This document shows positions 29,102-35,747 of a stretch of DNA of 38,564 nucleotides, in pieces (within the stretch, counting starts at the first letter, position 1; every line of letters begins with the position of its first letter). The position numbers were made by a program, and so were the translations under genes. Under the pieces are notes generated by a model that was not told where the DNA came from, did not search any database, and worked only from the letters and a program-made list of their open reading frames with translations. Location: the NCBI GenBank assembly GCA_964485045.1, contig CAZAGO010000004.1, forward strand, positions 1 through 38,564, given 5' to 3'. The DNA comes from CAZAGO01 sp964485045. GTDB taxonomy: Archaea > Nanobdellota > Nanobdellia > Pacearchaeales > GW2011-AR1.

Positions 29102-29847
29102 CAAAAATTGAAGGAATAAAAGAAAATAAAATAGAAGAAATCGCAGAGGGAGAAGTTCTTGAGATAATTGAAGAAGAAGTAAAGAAGAAAGAACCGACCC
29201 CAAAAGAAACTGTTTTATCTTCGTGGAATCCTAAGACTAAGCTTGGAAGAGAAGTAAAAGACGGGAAAATAAAAAACATAGATGAAATTCTCGATGGAAA
29301 ACAGAAGATTTTAGAAGAACAGATTGTAGATTCTCTTCTTGATATAAAATCAGATTTAATATCTATAGGACAATCTAAGGGAAAATTTGGAGGAGGAAAA
29401 AGAAGAGCTTGGAGACAAACACAAAGAAAAACTCAAGAGGGAAACGTTCCAACTTTCTCAACCATGGCAGTAATAGGAGATGAGAATGGCCATGTAGGAA
29501 TTGGGGATGGAAAATCAAAAGAGACACTTCCAGCTAGAGATAAGGCTCTAAGAAAAGCAAAATTAAATATAATTAAGGTAAAAAGAACTTGCGCATCATT
29601 TGATTGTGCTTGTTCTGAACCGCACACCGTTCCATTTAAGGTTTCTGGAAAGTCTGGAAGCATAAGAGTTTTTTTAATTCCTGCCCCACAAGGAACAGGA
29701 TTAGTAGTTGCCAATGAATTGAAAAAGGTCTTAAAACTTGCAGGAATAAAAGATGTTTATAGTAAAACATTTGGAAAACAAAGAACATCCTTTAACTTAA
29801 TAAAAGCCTGTATAAATGCATTAAAGGAGACAAACCTTCAAAAATGA
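29098..29847 (+). CDS. rps5: Small ribosomal subunit protein uS5
   Basis: uS5 helps control decoding accuracy and mRNA unwinding. The double-stranded-RNA-binding-like domain has GKFGGGKRRAWRQTQRKTQEGNVPTF and GDENGHVGIGDGKSKETLPARDKALRKAKLNI (about 98-160). The C-terminal domain has RVFLIPAPQGTGLVVANELKKVLKLAGIKDVYSKTFG. An acidic N-terminal extension of about 35 residues is present. Total 249 aa. Confidence 0.95.
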   Translation: MTKIEGIKENKIEEIAEGEVLEIIEEEVKKKEPTPKETVLSSWNPKTKLGREVKDGKIKNIDEILDGKQKILEEQIVDSLLDIKSDLISIGQSKGKFGGGKRRAWRQTQRKTQEGNVPTFSTMAVIGDENGHVGIGDGKSKETLPARDKALRKAKLNIIKVKRTCASFDCACSEPHTVPFKVSGKSGSIRVFLIPAPQGTGLVVANELKKVLKLAGIKDVYSKTFGKQRTSFNLIKACINALKETNLQK

Positions 29848-30269
29848 TAGCGATAATAAGAATAATTGGAGAAGTCGGAGTGAATAGAGATTTAAAAGAA
29901 ACTCTTGATAGATTACGATTGAAAAGAAAATATTCTTGTGTAGTTCTTTCTTCTCCATCTAAACAACATGAGGGAATGATTAAGAAATTAAAAGATTCTG
30001 TTGCTTATGGGGAAATAGATAGTGAAACTTTTGAAAAATTAATTGAAAAAAGAGGAAAACAAATAGACAAAAAAAAGAAAATAGATTCAAAAAAAGTAGT
30101 TGAAGAAATAATGAAAGGAAAAAAATTTGAAGATTTGAACGTGAAACCTTTCTTTAGATTACATCCTGCAAGAGGAGGAATGAATACTAAAAGGCATTTT
30201 GGAAAAGAAAAAGGAGTTCTTGGAAATCATGGAAAAGAAATAAATAAATTATTGGAGAGAATGATATGA
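29844..30269 (+). CDS. rpl30: Large ribosomal subunit protein uL30
   Basis: The archaeal long form of uL30 (141 aa) starts with IAIIRIIGEVGVNRDLKETLDRLRLKRKYSCVVL and ends in a region with FRLHPARGGMNTKRHFGKEKGVLGNHG, which is specific to archaeal and eukaryotic versions. It overlaps uS5 and uL15 by 4 nt. Confidence 0.94.
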   Translation: MIAIIRIIGEVGVNRDLKETLDRLRLKRKYSCVVLSSPSKQHEGMIKKLKDSVAYGEIDSETFEKLIEKRGKQIDKKKKIDSKKVVEEIMKGKKFEDLNVKPFFRLHPARGGMNTKRHFGKEKGVLGNHGKEINKLLERMI

Positions 30270-30757
30270 GAATTAAAAAAAGAAAAAAATCTACAAGAAT
30301 GCATGGAAAAGGCATGGGAACTCACGGAGGAGGAGCGAGGAAAAAAAGAAAAGGATCTGGACATAGAGGTGGAATAGGTATGGCTGGTTCTGGAAAAAGA
30401 GCAGATCAGAAAAAAACGCTAGTCTTAAAATTATACGGAAATAATTATTTTGGAAAACAAGGGATAACGAGTAGAGGAACGAAGAGAGATATAAGAAAAA
30501 GAATAAACCTTAAAGATATTTTTCTTAATATTGAAAGATACAGAAAAAAAGGGCTTGCAAAAGACACTTCGAAAGGAATAGAAATAAACCTGAATAAATA
30601 TAAAATTCTAGGAGATGGAGAGATAAAAGAGAAAATAATAATTCATGCTAAAGAAGCTTCTCTTAGTGCTATTGAAAAAATAAAAAAAGCGGGTGGACAA
30701 ATTCATCTTGAACATCAGAAAGAAGAGAAAGAAATAAAAAAGACTAATAAGCTTTAA
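30266..30757 (+). CDS. rpl15: Large ribosomal subunit protein uL15
   Basis: uL15 stabilises the 50S core. The Gly/Arg-rich N-terminus is typical (STRMHGKGMGTHGGGARKKR, then GSGHRGGIGMAGSGKRADQK, about 8-50). The length of 163 aa is normal. It ends 24 nt before secY. Confidence 0.94.
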   Translation: MRIKKRKKSTRMHGKGMGTHGGGARKKRKGSGHRGGIGMAGSGKRADQKKTLVLKLYGNNYFGKQGITSRGTKRDIRKRINLKDIFLNIERYRKKGLAKDTSKGIEINLNKYKILGDGEIKEKIIIHAKEASLSAIEKIKKAGGQIHLEHQKEEKEIKKTNKL

Positions 30758-30781
30758 AAAACCCTTCTTCTATAATGAATA

Positions 30782-32173
30782 ATGGACTTTACAAAGATAT
30801 TCAAATATATTCCAGAGGTTGCAAAACCTGAAGAAAAAAAATTAGGGTTCAATACTAAACTCAAATGGACACTTATTGTTCTAGCTGGTTTTTTTGTACT
30901 TGCGAACGTCCCTCTTTTTGGACTTTCAAATAATGCTCTTGAGAGATTCAAATATCTTGCAATAATTCTCGGAACGGATTTTGGAAGTATAATATCTCTT
31001 GGTATAGGACCAATAGTTATGGCTTCTATTATTCTTCAATTATTAACTTTCTCTGGAATATTTGGAATAGATGTGACAACTGCTGAAGGAAAAAGATTTT
31101 TTCAGGGAATCCAAAAATTATTTGTGTTTTTCTTTATAATATTTGAATCATCAGTCTATGTTTTAATGAAAGGGCTTGAAGCTCTTCCCGGTTTTGCTCC
31201 TTTTTTAATATTTCAATTAATTCTTGGGGGAATTGCAATCTTTTATATGGATGAAGTATGTCAAAAGTGGGGATTCGGTTCTGGAGTAAGCTTATTTATC
31301 GCTGCCGGAGTTAGCTGGAGAATAATTACCAGTGCATTTCAATTTGTAAATGAACAAGGGAAGAATTGTTTATTTGATTTTGAAAACACTGCTTGTGCAG
31401 GAAAGGTTCTTGTAATGATACAAGCAATTTCTAGCAAATACCCTACTGAATTTTTATCTGCTCTTTCAGCTATTTTAGCCACCGCAGTTATATTTTTGAT
31501 TGTTGCTTGGGCCCAATCACTTAAAGTTGAGATTCCTCTTTCATTTGGAAAAATAAGAGGATACGGAATAAAATGGCCACTTTCTTTCTTTTATTCTTCA
31601 GTTATTCCAGTTATACTTACTGCTGCTCTCGTTGCAACTCTTCAATTGTTTGGAGGACTACTACAAAATTGGTTAGGATATGCTACAATTTTAGGAGGAT
31701 TTATAGATGGAAGAGCAGTTTCTGGATTTGCTTTTTGGATTGGAAATGAAAATATTTTGGATATGATTATAAGAGGAAGCTTTTCTTATAAATATATAAT
31801 TCAGGGAATTACTCATGTTCTATTTTTCACTGCTTGTTCTACTCTCTTTGCGATACTCTGGGTAAAAACAGCTGGAATGGATTCAAAAACACAAGCACAT
31901 AAAATTGCCGCATCTGGATTACAGGTTGCAGGATTTAGACAGGATGAAAGAGTTTTAGAAAGTATTTTAGATAGATATATCATGCCTCTAACAGTTATGG
32001 GTGGAGCAGCAATAGGGGTTTTAGCATCCATAACAGACTTGCTTGGTGCACTTGTATCTGGAACTGCAATACTTCTTGTAATAATGATTATGTTCCAATT
32101 CTATCAAAGTATAGGTCAACAGCATCAATTAGATATGGTTCCTGCAATGAAAAAGTTTATGGGAAAAGAATAA
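30782..32173 (+). CDS. secY: Protein translocase subunit SecY
   Basis: This is the core of the protein-conducting channel: 463 aa with about ten membrane helices. The plug and helix 2 region reads GTDFGSIISLGIGPIVMASIILQLL (about 64-88). The loop before helix 7 has VEIPLSFGKIRGYGIKWPLSFFYSSVIP, and the cytosolic loop between helices 8 and 9 carries ASGLQVAGFRQDERVLESILDRYI, the ribosome and SRP-receptor contact. SecE is encoded at 1588-1770; no SecG/Sec61-beta gene was seen. Co-transcription with the ribosomal genes is usual. Confidence 0.96.
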   Translation: MDFTKIFKYIPEVAKPEEKKLGFNTKLKWTLIVLAGFFVLANVPLFGLSNNALERFKYLAIILGTDFGSIISLGIGPIVMASIILQLLTFSGIFGIDVTTAEGKRFFQGIQKLFVFFFIIFESSVYVLMKGLEALPGFAPFLIFQLILGGIAIFYMDEVCQKWGFGSGVSLFIAAGVSWRIITSAFQFVNEQGKNCLFDFENTACAGKVLVMIQAISSKYPTEFLSALSAILATAVIFLIVAWAQSLKVEIPLSFGKIRGYGIKWPLSFFYSSVIPVILTAALVATLQLFGGLLQNWLGYATILGGFIDGRAVSGFAFWIGNENILDMIIRGSFSYKYIIQGITHVLFFTACSTLFAILWVKTAGMDSKTQAHKIAASGLQVAGFRQDERVLESILDRYIMPLTVMGGAAIGVLASITDLLGALVSGTAILLVIMIMFQFYQSIGQQHQLDMVPAMKKFMGKE

Positions 32174-32182
32174 AATTAGAAA

Positions 32183-32584
32183 ATGATAAATGAATTAATA
32201 AATGCAAACCCAAAAGTTGCGGTAATATGCCTCTCTATAGTTGTTACTCTTCTTATGACTTTAGTTACAAAATTCTTTACAGATCAAATAAAGATGAAAG
32301 AATTAAAAGGGAGACAAAAAGAACTTCAAAAAAAATCTAAAGAAGTGAGAGGAGATTTAAAAGAAATGGAAAAAATAAATCAAGAGATACTTACAATTTC
32401 TATGGAGATGATGAAGCACTCTTTCAAACCTCTTTTAATTACAATGATTCCTCTCTTTGTGATTTTTTGGTGGGCAAGGAATAGCTTTGCTTCTACTACT
32501 CTTGCAAGCGCTTGGATTTGGTGGTATATTGGAACTAGCCTTGTATCAAGTATGATATTCAGAAAAATACTAGATGTACACTAA
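32183..32584 (+). CDS. EMC3/DUF106-type membrane insertase (Oxa1 superfamily)
   Basis: The 133-aa protein has three membrane helices (about 12-32, 83-100, 107-127) with a cytosolic coiled coil between the first two (KMKELKGRQKELQKKSKEVRGDLKEMEKINQEILTI, about 38-74). This matches archaeal DUF106 proteins, relatives of YidC/Oxa1, EMC3 and TMCO1, which insert membrane proteins. It follows secY by 9 nt, the usual archaeal location. Short helices in SWARNSF-like contexts (WWARNSFAST) suggest the hydrophilic groove. Confidence 0.88.
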   Translation: MINELINANPKVAVICLSIVVTLLMTLVTKFFTDQIKMKELKGRQKELQKKSKEVRGDLKEMEKINQEILTISMEMMKHSFKPLLITMIPLFVIFWWARNSFASTTLASAWIWWYIGTSLVSSMIFRKILDVH

Positions 32585-32589
32585 TTAAA

Positions 32590-32985
32590 ATGAATGAACC
32601 TGATAAAGAACTTTTTTTCAAAATAAATATGCTTGATAAGTATATGCAAAATATGCAGCAACAAATAGAAGCTGTGGAAAATGAAATAAACGAATTGTAT
32701 CTTCTCAAAAAAGGGATAGAAGATTTAGAAAACTCGTCTGGAAAAGAAGCTTTTTCTTCTATAGGAAAAAATATATTCATTAAAACAAAAATAATTTCTG
32801 AAGAGCTCCTTGTAGGGATTGGAGAGAAAAACTTTGTAAATAAATCAATTCCAGAAACAGCAAAAATAATAGGAAATCAAATAGAAAAATTAAAAATAAT
32901 AAAAGAAGAAATTTTAAAAGAAATAAATGTCCTCAATAAAGAAGCTGAAAAAATTTTACTCTCTGTAGAAAAGAGTTCTAATTAA
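32590..32985 (+). CDS. pfdA: Prefoldin alpha subunit
   Basis: The 131-aa protein has two long coiled-coil helices, one at each end (about 1-45 and 92-128), flanking a beta-hairpin region (SSIGKNIFIKTKIISEELLVGIGEKNFVNKSIPETAKII), as in prefoldin alpha. The hexameric chaperone delivers unfolded proteins to the thermosome. It lies 5 nt after the insertase gene and is convergent with the next gene, overlapping it by 8 nt at the ends. Confidence 0.88.
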   Translation: MNEPDKELFFKINMLDKYMQNMQQQIEAVENEINELYLLKKGIEDLENSSGKEAFSSIGKNIFIKTKIISEELLVGIGEKNFVNKSIPETAKIIGNQIEKLKIIKEEILKEINVLNKEAEKILLSVEKSSN

Positions 32986-33784
32986 TTCTTTTTAAAAAGT
33001 CATTATAAGAAAGTATCCCTTTTTCGGAAATTATTGCCGTAATGTATTTTTTAGGAATAAATTCAAAAGAGGGGTTTTCTATTTTTGATTTTTTTAATAT
33101 TTTATTCCAAACTTCTTTAAAGCCCCTTTTTTCCAGTTTAATATTCTCTTTTGTATATTTCCAAGAATTTGCTAAAATATAAACAGGAATTTTATTATCA
33201 TAGGCAATTTTAGCAAACATACCACTTCCAACTTTATTTATTACTCCTCCATTTAAAATAGCATCAGCTCCAAATAAAACTTTGCTTACTTTTTTAGTCC
33301 CTTGTGTATGAGTCAAAGCAATCATCGCTGCTGAATCTACAAACTGAGTAATTTTAATTCCAGATTTAGAAATCTCGGAAAAAGTTTTTCTTCCTTGAAA
33401 AAGAGGACGAGTTTCTGTATTATACACTTCAAATTTTTTTCCTTTCTTTTTTGCATATATAATTGATTCTACAACGCTTGAAGAATGACAATGAGTAAAA
33501 ATAACGTCTGAGTTTTTAATTATTTTAAAAGAATTTTCTTTTATCAGTTTTTTAGCCTTTTCTATTTCAAAAATAATTTTATTTAAAGAAGAACTCTCTA
33601 TATCTTCTAAGACTTTTTTTAACATTGGCTCAGTAGGTCTTAAAGAAAGAATTTTTCTTTTTGAAGAAATTGTTGGAAAAAGTAAATAGGCCTTTAATGC
33701 GCTTTTTGCGACATTTTCTGCTCCTTGTATTTTTATTGATTTTATTTTCTTTAAAATGAGATTAAACTTTTCTCTTTTATTCAT
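32978..33784 (-). CDS. Ribose-1,5-bisphosphate isomerase (eIF2B-like family)
   Basis: The enzyme converts ribose 1,5-bisphosphate to ribulose 1,5-bisphosphate, the second step of the archaeal AMP pathway. The N-terminus KIQGAENVAKSAL is typical of R15P isomerase, as against eIF2B subunits or methylthioribose-1-phosphate isomerase. The catalytic Cys and Asp are C99 (THCHSSSV) and D174 (GADAILNGG). The segment TETRPLFQGR (123-132) binds phosphate. At 268 aa it is shorter than the roughly 320 aa known from Thermococcus. AMP phosphorylase in this window supplies its substrate. The third enzyme, RuBisCO, lies elsewhere or is absent. Confidence 0.88.
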   Translation of the reverse strand: MNKREKFNLILKKIKSIKIQGAENVAKSALKAYLLFPTISSKRKILSLRPTEPMLKKVLEDIESSSLNKIIFEIEKAKKLIKENSFKIIKNSDVIFTHCHSSSVVESIIYAKKKGKKFEVYNTETRPLFQGRKTFSEISKSGIKITQFVDSAAMIALTHTQGTKKVSKVLFGADAILNGGVINKVGSGMFAKIAYDNKIPVYILANSWKYTKENIKLEKRGFKEVWNKILKKSKIENPSFEFIPKKYITAIISEKGILSYNDFLKRIN

Positions 33785-33805
33785 ATCTCTTATAATTTAA
33801 GAAAG

Positions 33806-33812
33806 TTTAAAA
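33806..33812. promoter_or_regulatory. Shared TATA box, R15P isomerase / SpoIIM-like gene
   Basis: GTTTAAAAAT with core TTTAAA lies at the midpoint of the 50-nt gap between divergent starts 33784 and 33835, about 25 nt from each. As at 6518-6528, a single palindromic TATA may serve both genes. Confidence 0.55.
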
Positions 33813-33834
33813 ATTCTCTTTTTTTAAAGGAAGT

Positions 33835-34701
33835 ATGCTTGAATCTCTAATAAACCCTAAGAAAAAAGAAAGAGGACCAATAAAGATGCTTTTCGTAGGA
33901 TTACTTTACGCTTCTTTATCTCTTCTTTTAACAAAATGGTTTTTTGGAGGAGACCCGGTTATTTCAAAGTACTCTGGATTTGTAGTTATTGCTTTCTGTA
34001 TAATGTTTACACTACCATTTATGTATTACCTAATAAAGCAAGAAGAGGAAGAAGATGAAGAAGCTGAAGGGATATATGAAATTTGGAAAGCTCATGGAGA
34101 TGCATTATATGCTTTTATGTGGCTTTTTTTAGGAATGCTTATCGCTTTTTCATTTTGGAATATTGTTATAGGAGATCCTAATCTTTTCAATGCCCAGATT
34201 GAAACATACTGTCAAATAAATAGCCCAGGAAATGTGGAGGGTTGCGTAAAGGAGTATTCTTTTGAAGATTCTCCTTCTATAACTGGAGATGCTTTAAGTA
34301 GAAAGGAGATGAGACTCCTATCAATAATTGAAAATAATGTTTATGTTATGATATTTACATTGCTTTTTTCTCTAATTTTTGGAGCAGGAGCTATTTTTGT
34401 TTTGGCTTGGAATGCAAGCGTAATTTCAACCGCAATAACTATATTTGCAAAAAATGAGATAGCTCATATTCCTTTAGGATTATTTAGATATATGATTCAT
34501 GGATTTCCAGAAATAGCCGCATATTTCATAACTGCCCTTGCAGGAGGAATTTTTGGAGTAGGCATTCTAAGAAATGGAATTAAAGCCCATAAATTCCTTA
34601 GAGTTTTAGAAAATACGTTTTTTTTACTTCTTGTTGCCGTTATTGTTATTATTCTTGCAGGAATAATTGAAGTCTATTTTACTCCTCTCTTTTTTAGATA
34701 A
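33835..34701 (+). CDS. SpoIIM/DUF95-type membrane protein
   Basis: The 288-aa protein has about six membrane helices. The conserved family segment is MIHGFPEIAAYFITALAGGIFGVGI (about 221-245), with the buried HGxxE pattern, preceded by FALAWNAS-like FVLAWNASVISTAI. An acidic cytosolic loop (EEEEDEEAEG) follows the second helix. SpoIIM-like proteins are widespread in archaea and their function there is not known; the sporulation name does not apply. It lies between the divergent R15P isomerase and the GlcNAc-1-P transferase. Confidence 0.82.
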   Translation: MLESLINPKKKERGPIKMLFVGLLYASLSLLLTKWFFGGDPVISKYSGFVVIAFCIMFTLPFMYYLIKQEEEEDEEAEGIYEIWKAHGDALYAFMWLFLGMLIAFSFWNIVIGDPNLFNAQIETYCQINSPGNVEGCVKEYSFEDSPSITGDALSRKEMRLLSIIENNVYVMIFTLLFSLIFGAGAIFVLAWNASVISTAITIFAKNEIAHIPLGLFRYMIHGFPEIAAYFITALAGGIFGVGILRNGIKAHKFLRVLENTFFLLLVAVIVIILAGIIEVYFTPLFFR

Positions 34702-34735
34702 TTAATTTTAAAAACTAGTAAAAGCAAATAAAAGT

Positions 34736-35713
34736 ATGTGGCAAGCATTAATTATTCCTTTATTAGTAAGTTTTTTTACAACACTTTTTTTTGTTCCATT
34801 TTGGATAAAAAAAGCAAAAGAACTAGGATTTACTGGAAAAGATATACATAAAATCTCAAAAGAAAATGTGGCGGAATCCGGAGGAGTCCCAGTATTATTT
34901 GGTTTTATTCTAGGAAGTTTAAGTTATATTGCAATTATGACTTTTGTATTTTATTCAAATGAAAATATTTCAAAAATATTTGTTTTATTAAGCACAGTAC
35001 TAATTGCCTCCTTTATAGGTGTAATCGATGATTTACTTGGCTGGAAAAAGGGGTTGCCTAAAAGAATTAGAATATTACTTCTTTTATTTGCAGCTGTTCC
35101 TTTAATGGTTGTCAATGCTGGTAATTCTACAATGATGGGGATCGATTTCGGATTATTTTTTCCATTAATAATAATTCCTATAGGAGTAATCGGAGCAACT
35201 TCAACATTTAATTTTCTCGCAGGATACAATGGATTAGAATCTAGCCAAGGTATAATTCTTCTTTCAGGAATTGGAATTGCTACTTTTTTAGTGGGAGAAA
35301 AAAATCTTAGTATTATTTCTTTGATAATGATTTTTTGTCTTCTTGCATTTTATCTTTTTAATAAATTTCCTGCACAAATCTTTCCAGGAGATACTCTTAC
35401 TTATTCGGTTGGGGCGTTAATTGCATGCCTTGCAATTTTAGGAGATGTGGAAAAACTTGCCCTCTTCTTTTTTATCCCTTACGGATTAGAAACAGTCTTA
35501 AAATTAAGAGGAAAGTTACAAAAAGAAAGTTTTGCTAGAGTAAAAGAAGATGGAAGCTTGGAAAACCAATATGAAAAAATGTATGGATTAGAACATATAG
35601 CAGTAAAAGTAATAAGTAAATTTAAGAAAAAAGTTTACGAAAAAGACGTTGTTTATTTAATAAATGGGTTTCAAATAATAATTATTCTCTTAGGATTTCT
35701 CCTTATTTACTAA
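34736..35713 (+). CDS. aglH: GlcNAc-1-phosphate transferase (Alg7/MraY family)
   Basis: This polytopic enzyme starts lipid-linked oligosaccharide assembly by moving a HexNAc-1-phosphate from UDP to dolichol phosphate. Family motifs are present: KENVAESGGVPVL (about 43-54), the metal-binding DD at 98-99 (GVIDDLLGWKKG), NFLAGYNGLE (159-168) and FPGDT (216-220). The archaeal/eukaryotic Alg7 features outweigh those of bacterial MraY or WecA. The 325-aa protein has about ten membrane helices. The next gene is the oligosaccharyltransferase, which completes the same pathway. A TATA-like box is placed 25 nt upstream. Confidence 0.87.
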   Translation: MWQALIIPLLVSFFTTLFFVPFWIKKAKELGFTGKDIHKISKENVAESGGVPVLFGFILGSLSYIAIMTFVFYSNENISKIFVLLSTVLIASFIGVIDDLLGWKKGLPKRIRILLLLFAAVPLMVVNAGNSTMMGIDFGLFFPLIIIPIGVIGATSTFNFLAGYNGLESSQGIILLSGIGIATFLVGEKNLSIISLIMIFCLLAFYLFNKFPAQIFPGDTLTYSVGALIACLAILGDVEKLALFFFIPYGLETVLKLRGKLQKESFARVKEDGSLENQYEKMYGLEHIAVKVISKFKKKVYEKDVVYLINGFQIIIILLGFLLIY

Positions 35714-35747
35714 GGTTTTTAAACATATTATTCAATAAAATAAGATA

